Assembly: GCA_009786735.1 (NCBI GenBank)
Contig: WQRM01000101.1
Span: forward strand, 1 to 5,798
DNA length: 5,798 bases
Direction of reading: 5' to 3'
Origin: Oscillospiraceae bacterium
GTDB lineage: Bacteria > Bacillota > Clostridia > Oscillospirales > Acutalibacteraceae
The notes under the pieces are model-generated. The model was not told the DNA's origin. It did not search any database and saw only the letters and a program-made list of their open reading frames with translations. Positions 1-5,798 of this stretch are shown here, piece after piece; the first letter of the stretch is position 1, and each line of letters begins with the position of its first letter. The position numbers and the translations under genes were made by a program.

Positions 1-10
1 AAAAAAACAC

Positions 11-39
11 TTGCTTTTTTTGCGCAAATGCGGTAAAAT
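11..39 (+). promoter_or_regulatory. Sigma-A-type promoter of efp
   Basis: A -35-like TTGCTT (11-16) and a -10 TAAAAT (34-39) are separated by exactly 17 bases. The -10 box is one base from consensus, while the -35 box matches only in its TTG part. Transcription would start near 46, giving a leader of about 26 bases. The spacer contains a 10-base palindrome, TTTGCGCAAA (19-28). This is the only convincing promoter in the window, and it probably serves efp and the small gene behind it. Confidence 0.7.
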
Positions 40-54
40 AGAGATATAACAAAT

Positions 55-60
55 AAGGAG
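55..60 (+). promoter_or_regulatory. efp ribosome binding site
   Basis: AAGGAG is followed by an 11-base gap to the ATG at 72, slightly longer than ideal. An in-frame TAG at 63-65 rules out any earlier start, so the ATG at 72 is the only possible start downstream of this site. Confidence 0.75.
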
Positions 61-71
61 AATAGTGTTTT

Positions 72-629
72 ATGGTATCAGCAGGCGATTTTCGCAATGG
101 CGTGACGTTCGAGATGGACGGCAAGGTGTATCAAATTATCGACTTTCAACATGTGAAACCCGGCAAAGGTGCGGCGTTTGTGCGCACGAAGATCCGCAAC
201 GTGATTGACGGCGGCGTGACGGAGCGCACGTTTAATCCCACGGAAAAATTCCCGGCGGCGCAAGTTGAGCGTTACGAAATGGCGTATTCGTATAACGATG
301 GCGGGCTGTATTATTTCATGGATGGCCGCACGTTTGAGATGATTCCCGTGGACGAAGATAAACTGCCCGACGGCTTTAAGTTTGTGAAAGAAGACTTTGT
401 GTGCAAGGTGCTGAGCTACAAGGGCAGCGTGTTTGGCGTGGAGCCGCCGACGACTGTGACGCTGAAGGTGACGCAGACCGACCCCGGCTTCAAAGGCGAC
501 ACCGCCACGAATGTGACCAAGCCCGCGACGCTTGAGACCGGCGCAGAGGTGAAAGTGCCGCTGTTTATCGACGAGGGCGAGCTGATTATCGTAGACACCC
601 GCACGGGCGAATATTCGTCGCGCGCATAA
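72..629 (+). CDS. efp: Translation elongation factor P (EF-P)
   Basis: EF-P binds the ribosome between the P and E sites and relieves stalling at consecutive prolines. The 185-residue product has the full family length. Residues 1-62 form the KOW-like N-terminal domain with the PGKG loop (30-33). Its Lys32 corresponds to the lysine that is post-translationally modified in many bacteria; no modification gene is visible here. Two OB-fold domains follow. The C-terminal one carries the EF-P signature from about Lys150 ([16 protein letters not shown]) to the conserved VDTRTGEY at 174-181. The stop codon at 627-629 overlaps the ribosome binding site of the next gene, so the two are likely co-transcribed and possibly translationally coupled. 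It is transcribed from the promoter at 11-39. The identification is secure; the type of lysine modification cannot be told from the sequence. Confidence 0.97.
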   Translation: MVSAGDFRNGVTFEMDGKVYQIIDFQHVKPGKGAAFVRTKIRNVIDGGVTERTFNPTEKFPAAQVERYEMAYSYNDGGLYYFMDGRTFEMIPVDEDKLPDGFKFVKEDFVCKVLSYKGSVFGVEPPTTVTLKVTQTDPGFKGDTATNVTKPATLETGAEVKVPLFIDEGELIIVDTRTGEYSSRA

Positions 630-634
630 GGAGG
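628..634 (+). promoter_or_regulatory. Ribosome binding site that fixes a GTG start
   Basis: A near-perfect AAGGAGG overlaps the efp stop codon. It lies 7 bases before GTG 642 and 13 bases before the in-frame ATG 648, so GTG is the better start. Confidence 0.75.
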
Positions 635-641
635 ATTTGGC

Positions 642-938
642 GTGGAAATGCAAGAATTGATTGCGTTGGTAAAACAACTAAACGACCGTGTGACCGAGCT
701 GGAAGAAGAGCTTGGCGTGATGGCAGAGCAGATGGACGCGTTGCAAGACGGCATGGAAGAACTGGCCGAAGACATCTTTGGCGACGACGAAGATGATATT
801 TACGATGTGGAATGCCCCGAGTGCCAAGAGGCGATTGCGGTGGATGCGGGGATTCTTGAAGAGGGCTTTGTGAATTGCCCCGGCTGTGATGCGACCATTG
901 AGTTCCAGTTTGGCTGCGACTGCGAAGACTGCGCCTGA
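642..938 (+). CDS. Small acidic coiled-coil/zinc-ribbon protein, CD1247-like
   Basis: This 98-residue acidic protein has two parts. Residues about 1-45 are a heptad-like helix rich in Leu, Glu and Met, probably a coiled coil, followed by an acidic linker (GDDEDDIYDVE). Residues 58-82 form a zinc ribbon with two CxxC knuckles, C58/C61 and C79/C82. A second cysteine cluster at the extreme C-terminus (C92, C94, C97) is also present. From memory, Clostridia often carry a protein of this design next to efp (named after Clostridioides difficile CD1247). This one seems shorter at the N-terminus than the versions I recall. Its function is not established. The link to efp suggests a translation-related or housekeeping role, but that is inference. 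GTG was chosen as start from ribosome binding site spacing; ATG 648 would remove only two residues. Confidence 0.85.
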   Translation: MEMQELIALVKQLNDRVTELEEELGVMAEQMDALQDGMEELAEDIFGDDEDDIYDVECPECQEAIAVDAGILEEGFVNCPGCDATIEFQFGCDCEDCA

Positions 939-944
939 TTTTCT

Positions 945-968
945 GTTCTTTTTTTGCAAAAAAAGAAC
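945..968. repeat. 24-base perfect palindrome after the zinc-ribbon gene
   Basis: Arms GTTCTTTTTTTG (945-956) and CAAAAAAAGAAC (957-968) are exact reverse complements with no spacer, starting 7 bases past the stop codon. The position suggests a transcript 3' end. However, the stem is almost all A-U and no U-tract follows it, so a standard intrinsic terminator is doubtful. Its core resembles other TTTTTGC/GCAAAAA stretches at 1052-1065, 1151-1163 and 5296-5333. Confidence 0.7.
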
Positions 969-969
969 C

Positions 970-1157
970 AAAAAAACCTAGCCGCTTCGCGGGGGATTTT
1001 TATGGGGCGAGGATAGACTGCAGCGAAGCGACTGAGCTCCACCGCAGGTGGTTTTTGCAAAAAAACCCAAAAAAACCTAGCCGCTTTGCGGGGGATTTTT
1101 ATGGGGCGAGGATAGACTGCAGCGAAGCGACTGAGCCCCACCGCAGGTGGTTTTTGC
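970..1157 (+). repeat. Two copies of a structured 99-base tandem repeat
   Basis: The block CCTAGCCGC...GGTGGTTTTTGC starts at 977 and again at 1076, a 99-base period with no internal gap. The copies differ at only two positions within the block (988/1087 C to T, and 1038/1137 T to C). The A-rich junction before each block varies more (GAACC versus CCC between A7 runs). Each copy holds two local hairpins, CCGC-TTY-GCGG and CCACC-GCA-GGTGG. It also holds two longer-range complementary pairs: CGCTTYGC with GCGAAGCG, and TGGGGC with GCYCCA. The stretch is non-coding on present evidence: it lies between two clear genes and has no gene-like reading frame. It may be a dispersed genomic repeat. I do not recognise it as a named family, and its strand of action is unknown. 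Confidence 0.85.
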
Positions 1158-1167
1158 AAAAAAGAAC

Positions 1168-1173
1168 AGGGAG
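1168..1173 (+). promoter_or_regulatory. rodA ribosome binding site
   Basis: AGGGAG lies 5 bases before ATG 1179, just beyond the last A-run of the repeat block. No convincing promoter lies between 939 and 1178. The gene is therefore either read through from efp or uses a promoter I cannot recognise in the repeat region. Confidence 0.6.
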
Positions 1174-1178
1174 AAGCT

Positions 1179-2387
1179 ATGGCGAGATATCAAAAAAAGC
1201 AAAAAACGATACTCGGCGGTTCGGGCAGCGGGGCAAGGGGTTTGCTGCGCTGGACGGACTGGCCGACGCTTTTGCTTTGCTTGGCGTGCTCGGTGTTTGG
1301 CGTGATCATGGTGCACAGCGCAACGCATCGCAGCGCTGAACTGGTTGGCCGCACGTTTAGCACCGAAGCGGTGACGATGACGCTGGCGGTGGTTGCGGGG
1401 CTGCTGATTGCTGTGGTGATGAGCTTCATCGATTACGAAATTTTGCTGCGCTACTGGTGGATTATCGCCATCGCTTGTGTGCTGCTGATGCTGATGCTGC
1501 TCACGCCGCTGGGCTGGGCGCCGCCGGATCGCCCCGATGCCACGCGCTGGATACGCGTTGCGGAAGGGCTGACGTTTCAGCCGTCGGAGCTGTTGCGGCT
1601 TGGGTTTATCATCTCGTTCACGTGGCACATCCACCGCGTGCGCGACAACATCAACAAAATCAGCAACATCGCGCTGCTGGGCGCACATGCGCTGGTGCCG
1701 TTTGGGCTGGTGGTGATCACCGGCGACCTCGGCAGTGCGCTGGTGCTGCTGTTTGTGATTGTTGGCATGCTGTTTTTGGCGGGCGTGAAGCTGCGCTGGT
1801 TCGCGGCGATACTCGCGTTGGCGGCAGCGGCTGCACCACTGATTTGGTTCCAGTTTATCAGCACATTCCAGCGCAACCGCATTTTGGCGCTTTACTTTCC
1901 TGATTCGCTGCCGGATGGAACGGTTGAGTGGGTGATGTATCAGCAAAATCAGTCGATGATTGCCATCGGCAGCGGGCAACTGACGGGGCGGGGGCTGTTC
2001 AACCGCGTTACATTTGTGCCGCTGCAAGAGCACGACATGATTTTTTCGCTCATCGGCGAAGAACTGGGCTTCATCGGCGCGTTGCTGGCGGTTGCGCTGC
2101 TGGCGGCGGTGATTATCCGCCTGGTGCTGGTGAGCTCGCGCACACGCAACCTGCGCGCACGGCTGCTGTGCTCCGGCGTGGCGTTCATGATTGGCGCGCA
2201 GGCCATTATCAATATCGGCGTGGCGCTGCGGCTGCTGCCGGTGACGGGCATCACGCTGCCGTTTTTCAGTGCCGGCGGCTCAGCAAATCTCACGATTTAC
2301 CTGCTTATCGGACTGGTGCTTGCCGTTTTCCGCTACCAAAATGAACACGAGGACACCTCGGCGTACTTCGACTATTTGTATAACTAG
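1179..2387 (+). CDS. rodA: SEDS-family peptidoglycan glycosyltransferase, probably RodA
   Basis: SEDS proteins (RodA, FtsW, SpoVE) are membrane glycosyltransferases that polymerise lipid II into glycan strands with a partner class B penicillin-binding protein. RodA works in side-wall growth and FtsW in division. The 402-residue product has a basic cytosolic N-terminus (about 1-27) and about ten hydrophobic helices, the first at about 29-47. Family motifs are in the right order: FQPSE (133-137), GDLGSALVL (182-190), EHDMIFSLIGEELGF (284-298) and PFFSAGGS (361-368). Asp286 in EHD matches the essential aspartate of the family. The hydrophilic loop at about 230-283 fits the usual large extracellular loop before it. 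The C-terminus is a short acidic, aromatic tail (NEHEDTSAYFDYLYN). No mreBCD, penicillin-binding protein or division gene is adjacent. FtsW or SpoVE cannot be excluded; RodA is preferred from the form of the C-terminal motif. Confidence 0.9.
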   Translation: MARYQKKQKTILGGSGSGARGLLRWTDWPTLLLCLACSVFGVIMVHSATHRSAELVGRTFSTEAVTMTLAVVAGLLIAVVMSFIDYEILLRYWWIIAIACVLLMLMLLTPLGWAPPDRPDATRWIRVAEGLTFQPSELLRLGFIISFTWHIHRVRDNINKISNIALLGAHALVPFGLVVITGDLGSALVLLFVIVGMLFLAGVKLRWFAAILALAAAAAPLIWFQFISTFQRNRILALYFPDSLPDGTVEWVMYQQNQSMIAIGSGQLTGRGLFNRVTFVPLQEHDMIFSLIGEELGFIGALLAVALLAAVIIRLVLVSSRTRNLRARLLCSGVAFMIGAQAIINIGVALRLLPVTGITLPFFSAGGSANLTIYLLIGLVLAVFRYQNEHEDTSAYFDYLYN

Positions 2388-2399
2388 TTGGAACATGCA

Positions 2400-2432
2400 A
2401 AACCCACCCTCTGCGTGGCAGGGGGCGGGTTT
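2400..2432. terminator. Hairpin terminator between convergent rodA and uvrA
   Basis: A 15-base left arm (2400-2414, AAACCCACCCTCTGC) and right arm (2418-2432, GCAGGGGGCGGGTTT) enclose a 3-base loop, GTG. Pairing has one A-C mismatch and one G-U pair. It starts 12 bases after the rodA stop and ends 14 bases before the uvrA stop. Read rightward the stem ends in TTT, and read leftward in TTTT, so it could serve both strands, although both U-tracts are short. Confidence 0.75.
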
Positions 2433-2446
2433 CCTATACCTATCAA

Positions 2447-5266
2447 TTACAGCACTTTGGCAAGATATTGCCCGGTGAAACTCTCGGGGCAGGCGGCGAT
2501 TTGCTCGGGCGTGCCGGTTGCGAGGATTTCGCCGCCAGCGTCGCCGCCGTCGGGACCGAGGTCGATGACGTGGTCGGCGCAGCGGATGACGTCGAGGTTG
2601 TGCTCGATGACGAGCACGGTGTTGCCGGTGTCCACGAGCTGCTGCAGGACGTCGAGCAGGCGGTGAACGTCGGCGGCGTGCAGACCGGTGGTGGGTTCGT
2701 CGAGGATATAAATGGTGCGACCGGTGGAGCGTTTTTGCAGCTCTGCCGCCAGTTTAACGCGCTGCGCTTCGCCGCCCGAAAGCGTGGTGGCGGACTGACC
2801 GATCTTCACGTAGCCGAGCCCGACGGTGAAGAGCATGTGCATTTTTCGGTGGATTTTGGGGATATTCTCGAAAAAATGCATGCCTTCTTCGATGGTCATG
2901 TGCAGGATGTCGGCGATGGACTTGCCTTTGTAGAGCACCTGGAGGGTTTCGTGGTTGTAGCGCGCGCCCTTGCAGACCTCGCAAGGGACGTAGATGTCGG
3001 CCAAAAAGTGCATCTCGATTTTCACGATGCCGTCGCCCTGGCAGGCCTCGCAGCGCCCACCCTTGACGTTGAAGGAAAAGCGGTTGGCTTTGTAGCCGCG
3101 CTGGCGGGCGTCGGCGGTGGCGGCGAAGAGCTCGCGGATGTCGGTGTACACGCCGGTGTAGGTGGCGGGGTTCGAGCGCGGGGTGCGGCCGATGGGGCTT
3201 TGGTCGATGGAGATGACCTTGTCCAGGTGCTCGATGCCGCGGATTTCGTTGCATTGCCCGGGGAAAGTTTGCGCGCGGTTGAGCTTGCGGGCGAGGGTTT
3301 TGTGCACGATTTCGTTAATCAGCGAGCTTTTGCCGCTGCCCGACACGCCCGTGACCGCCACCAGCAGCCCCAGTGGGATGTCCACGTTGATGTTCTTGAG
3401 GTTGTTCTCCCGCGCGCCGAGCACTTGCAGCAGTTTGCCGTTTGGTTGGCGGCGCAGGGCAGGGGTCTCGATGCGCCGTTTGCCGCTGAGATATTGCCCG
3501 GTGATGGAGGTTTCGCAGGCGATGATGTCGTCCACCGAGCCTTGGCAAACCAGCTGCCCGCCGTGGATGCCCGCGCCGGGCCCGATGTCCACCACGTGGT
3601 CGGCGGCGCGCATGGTGTCTTCGTCGTGCTCGACCACGATGAGCGTGTTGCCGAGGTCGCGCAGGCTTTTGAGCGTGGCGATGAGCTTGTCGTTGTCGCG
3701 CTGGTGCAGGCCGATGGAGGGCTCGTCGAGGATGTACAGCACGCCCATGAGCGAGCTGCCGATTTGCGTGGCGAGGCGGATGCGCTGCGATTCACCGCCC
3801 GAAAGCGTGCCCGACGCGCGCGACAGGTTGAGGTAGCCCAGCCCCACGGAGCGCAGGAAGTTGAGCCGCGCCTTGATCTCCTTGAGGATTTGCTCGGCGA
3901 TGAGCATGTTGCGCGCGCTCAACTGCAAGGTTTCAAAGAAATCCACGCACTTGTGCACCGAAAATTCGGTGACATGCATGATGTTTTGCCCGCCCACGGT
4001 GACGCACAGCACCTCGGGTTTCAGCCGCTGACCCTTGCAGGCAGGGCAGGGCTGCAGCCGCATGAACTGCTCCAAGGTGGCGCGTGCGGCATCGCTGGTG
4101 GGCGCGTGGTAGCGGCGCAGGATGTTGTTTGCCACGCCCTCAAATGCGGCCATGTAGGTGCCGCCGCCGTAGCTGCCGGAACGCTGCAGCGGGATTTTTT
4201 TGCCGCGTGTGCCCCACAGCAGCATGTCAAGCGCTTGCTCGCTGAGGTCACACAGCGGGGTATCGAGCGAAAAATTCGCGTAGGCCGCCAAGCCCTCGAA
4301 ATACATGCGGGCGATGGTGTCGTTGTCGCTTTGCCGCCAGCCGTAGGCATGGCATGCGCCGCCGTTGAGCGACAGCGAATGGTCGGGGAAAATCAGCGCG
4401 GGGTCGGGCACAAGCTTCGCGCCGAGACCGTCGCAGGTTTTGCACGCGCCGAAGGGATTATTGAACGAAAACATGCGCGGCGTGAGCTTCTCTAGGTTAA
4501 AGTCATGCTCGGGGCAGGCGTAGTTTTGCGAAAACAGCAGCTCCTCGCCGTCGATGACATCCACGAGCAGCAAGCCGTCGCTTAGCCGTGTGGCGGTCTC
4601 CACGGAATCCGCAAGCCGCCGCCTTAAATCCGGCTTCATGACGAGCCTGTCCACGATGATTTCGATGTTGTGCTTCTTGTTTTTGTCAATGGCGATGGGC
4701 TCGGCGAGTTCGTAGACGATGCCGTCCACGCGCGCGCGCACGTAGCCGCTTTTTTTCGCTTGCTCAAGCTCCTTGGTGTACTCGCCTTTGCGACCGCGCA
4801 CAATGGGCGCGAGCAGCTGGAACTTGGTGCCCTCGGGCAGCTGCATGAGGCGCTCGACGATGTCATCCACGGTTTGGCGAGCGATTTCGCGCCCACAATG
4901 CGGGCAATGCGGCAGCCCCACGCGCGCGAAGAGCAGGCGCAGGTAGTCATAAATTTCGGTGACCGTGCCGACGGTAGAGCGCGGGTTTTTCGACGTGGTT
5001 TTTTGGTCGATGGAGATGGCAGGGGACAGCCCTTCGATGCTTTCGACGTTGGGTTTTTCCATCTGCCCAAGGAACATGCGGGCGTAGGACGACAGCGATT
5101 CGACGTAGCGGCGCTGGCCTTCGGCGTAGATGGTGTCGAACGCAAGCGAGGTTTTGCCGCTGCCCGACACGCCCGTGAATACCACGAATTTATCACGCGG
5201 GATGGTGAGGCTTAGATTTTTTAAATTGTGCTCGCGGGCGCCGGTGACGGTCAAGTTTTTTAGCAT
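2447..5266 (-). CDS. uvrA: UvrABC excinuclease subunit A (damage-recognition ATPase)
   Basis: UvrA dimers scan DNA for bulky lesions and load UvrB in nucleotide excision repair. The 939 residues are full length. Two ABC ATPase modules are complete. Module I has Walker A GVSGSGKT (32-39), signature LSGGESQ (488-494) and Walker [11 protein letters not shown] (511-520). Module II has Walker [10 protein letters not shown] (640-648), signature LSGGEAQ (829-835) and Walker [11 protein letters not shown] (853-862). Both keep the LDEP glutamate and a following histidine (EH at 546-547 and 888-889). The UvrB-binding and insertion domains lie at about 120-400. The C-terminal zinc finger is intact (C739, C742, C762, C765). 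The equivalent N-terminal module reads C251-x2-H254 and C275-x2-C278, with His in place of one Cys. Further CxxC pairs occur at 121-124 and 407-410. The ATG at 5264-5266 follows GGGAG by 5 bases. uvrB lies 67 bases upstream on the same strand, so they are a likely operon. The signal for LexA control, if any, would lie upstream of uvrB, outside the window. Confidence 0.98.
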   Translation of the reverse strand: MLKNLTVTGAREHNLKNLSLTIPRDKFVVFTGVSGSGKTSLAFDTIYAEGQRRYVESLSSYARMFLGQMEKPNVESIEGLSPAISIDQKTTSKNPRSTVGTVTEIYDYLRLLFARVGLPHCPHCGREIARQTVDDIVERLMQLPEGTKFQLLAPIVRGRKGEYTKELEQAKKSGYVRARVDGIVYELAEPIAIDKNKKHNIEIIVDRLVMKPDLRRRLADSVETATRLSDGLLLVDVIDGEELLFSQNYACPEHDFNLEKLTPRMFSFNNPFGACKTCDGLGAKLVPDPALIFPDHSLSLNGGACHAYGWRQSDNDTIARMYFEGLAAYANFSLDTPLCDLSEQALDMLLWGTRGKKIPLQRSGSYGGGTYMAAFEGVANNILRRYHAPTSDAARATLEQFMRLQPCPACKGQRLKPEVLCVTVGGQNIMHVTEFSVHKCVDFFETLQLSARNMLIAEQILKEIKARLNFLRSVGLGYLNLSRASGTLSGGESQRIRLATQIGSSLMGVLYILDEPSIGLHQRDNDKLIATLKSLRDLGNTLIVVEHDEDTMRAADHVVDIGPGAGIHGGQLVCQGSVDDIIACETSITGQYLSGKRRIETPALRRQPNGKLLQVLGARENNLKNINVDIPLGLLVAVTGVSGSGKSSLINEIVHKTLARKLNRAQTFPGQCNEIRGIEHLDKVISIDQSPIGRTPRSNPATYTGVYTDIRELFAATADARQRGYKANRFSFNVKGGRCEACQGDGIVKIEMHFLADIYVPCEVCKGARYNHETLQVLYKGKSIADILHMTIEEGMHFFENIPKIHRKMHMLFTVGLGYVKIGQSATTLSGGEAQRVKLAAELQKRSTGRTIYILDEPTTGLHAADVHRLLDVLQQLVDTGNTVLVIEHNLDVIRCADHVIDLGPDGGDAGGEILATGTPEQIAACPESFTGQYLAKVL

Positions 5267-5271
5267 AAATT

Positions 5272-5288
5272 CTCCCGCGCAAAGCGCG
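5272..5288 (-). promoter_or_regulatory. uvrA ribosome binding site next to a small hairpin
   Basis: On the reverse strand the GGGAG site (5276-5272) is preceded by a hairpin with 5-base arms CGCGC and GCGCG around TTT (5288-5276). The last G of the stem is the first G of the ribosome binding site. The stem is short but all G-C, so it could slightly restrict ribosome access. That effect is inference. Confidence 0.5.
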
Positions 5289-5295
5289 ACTAAAG

Positions 5296-5333
5296 TTTTT
5301 TGCGCAACTTTTTTTCAAAAAAGTTGCAAAAAA
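5296..5333. repeat. Nested AT-rich palindrome in the uvrB-uvrA spacer
   Basis: The inner arms GCAACTTTTTT (5304-5314) and AAAAAAGTTGC (5317-5327) pair perfectly over 11 bases with a 2-base centre. Outer runs T6 (5296-5301) and A6 (5328-5333) extend the pairing past a two-base GC bulge. It begins one base after the uvrB stop. No U-tract follows the stem on either strand, so a standard terminator is unlikely. It could instead stabilise or process the message between the two genes, or it could be a dispersed repeat like the palindrome at 945-968. Confidence 0.65.
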
Positions 5334-5798
5334 TCAGGCTTTCAGCTTCTCGATTTCGTCGCGCAGGAACGCCGCGTGCTCGAACTCCAGCAGGCGTGCG
5401 GCGGCCTTCATCTCCACGGTGAGCTGGCGGATGCGGGCATCTTTTTCGGCGCGCGAAAGCTTCTCGGCACGGGCTTTGGTCACGCTGCCCTTGCTTGAGA
5501 TTTCCAGCACGTCGCGCACGTCTTTGCGCACGCTGGTGGGCACGATGCCCTGTTTTTCATTATAAGCCATCTGGATTTCGCGCCGCCGCTCGGTCTCGGC
5601 GATGGCGCGTTCCATCGAGCCCGTGACGTGGTCGGCGTACATGATCACCTGCCCTTGCGCGTTGCGTGCGGCGCGACCGATGGTCTGCACGAGCGAGGTT
5701 TGGCTGCGCAAAAAGCCCTCTTTGTCGGCATCGAGGATGGCCACGAGCGACACCTCGGGCAGGTCAAGCCCCTCACGCAGCAGGTTGATGCCGATGAG
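5334..5798 (-). CDS. uvrB: UvrABC excinuclease subunit B, C-terminal part
   Basis: UvrB is the helicase-like subunit that receives damaged DNA from UvrA, verifies the lesion and recruits UvrC. Only the last 154 codons are present; the reading frame is open to the right edge and the gene continues outside (whole proteins are usually about 650-700 residues). The fragment opens with [20 protein letters not shown], helicase motif V, then [12 protein letters not shown], then motif [10 protein letters not shown] (fragment residues 38-45) with its arginines intact. The final ~36 residues, ending in [18 protein letters not shown], form the UVR helical hairpin that contacts UvrC and UvrA. The GTG or ATG codons inside the fragment are not starts, because conserved helicase sequence continues upstream of them. 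The TGA stop is at 5334-5336, and uvrA follows after 67 bases. Confidence 0.97.
   Translation of the reverse strand, partial: LIGINLLREGLDLPEVSLVAILDADKEGFLRSQTSLVQTIGRAARNAQGQVIMYADHVTGSMERAIAETERRREIQMAYNEKQGIVPTSVRKDVRDVLEISSKGSVTKARAEKLSRAEKDARIRQLTVEMKAAARLLEFEHAAFLRDEIEKLKA

Noticed and set aside
800..1159. A reverse-strand open frame with a 33-residue internal repeat through the tandem repeats
   Set aside because: The 99-base period is a multiple of three, so any open frame through it repeats automatically. The frame also runs into the zinc-ribbon gene and has no supported start, so a protein is unlikely.
939..1178. CRISPR array or tRNA/rRNA in the repeat region
   Set aside because: Two near-identical adjacent 99-base copies have no unique spacers, and there is no cloverleaf or ribosomal RNA sequence.
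1077..2033. A 318-codon reverse-strand open frame across rodA
   Set aside because: Its translation is rich in Arg, Gln and His with no domain, and it overlaps an SEDS gene with all its motifs. It is a shadow frame.
2468..4495. A 675-codon open frame on the forward strand, antisense to uvrA
   Set aside because: It lies entirely inside the clearly conserved uvrA gene, has low-complexity Val/Ala/Gly/Asp-rich content and no recognisable domain. Long antisense frames are expected from GC-biased codon use.
5290..5320. A reverse-strand promoter for uvrA (TTGAAA, 17-base gap, CTTTAG)
   Set aside because: The -10 match is poor and the -35-like string comes from the A/T-runs of the palindrome. Co-transcription with uvrB explains expression without it.
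5334..5753. A separate 139-residue gene starting inside the window on the reverse strand
   Set aside because: Conserved UvrB helicase sequence ([15 protein letters not shown]) continues in the same frame to the window edge, so this is the tail of a longer gene.

Overview
The window looks like chromosomal core DNA from a fairly GC-rich member of the Clostridia (Firmicutes), possibly Oscillospiraceae-like. This is an inference. It rests on strong AAGGAG(G)-type ribosome binding sites, an elongation factor P gene followed at once by a small acidic coiled-coil/zinc-ribbon protein of the kind found beside efp in Clostridia, an SEDS protein whose C-terminal motif reads PFFSAGGS, and a uvrB-uvrA pair. 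No mobile element, CRISPR array, tRNA or rRNA was recognised.

Layout. Positions 1-71 hold a sigma-A-type promoter and a ribosome binding site. These drive efp (72-629), whose stop codon overlaps the Shine-Dalgarno sequence of a 98-residue zinc-ribbon protein (642-938). A 240-base intergenic stretch (939-1178) follows. It begins with a perfect AT-rich palindrome and then carries two copies of a roughly 99-base structured tandem repeat. The third forward gene is a ten-helix SEDS-family peptidoglycan polymerase, most likely RodA (1179-2387). A strong GC-rich hairpin at 2400-2432 separates it from the convergent reverse-strand genes.

On the reverse strand, uvrB enters at the right edge (only its last 154 codons are present, 5334-5798). 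It is followed, after a 67-base spacer full of palindromes, by a complete uvrA (2447-5266). The two products are the damage-recognition and damage-verification subunits of nucleotide excision repair and are probably co-transcribed.

The genes are ordinary housekeeping genes. The part that known features do not explain is the non-coding DNA: the 99-base tandem repeat between the zinc-ribbon gene and rodA, whose two copies differ at positions that keep base pairing, and a recurring TTTTTGC/GCAAAAA palindrome motif at several gene boundaries. I found no evidence for a new multi-gene system.
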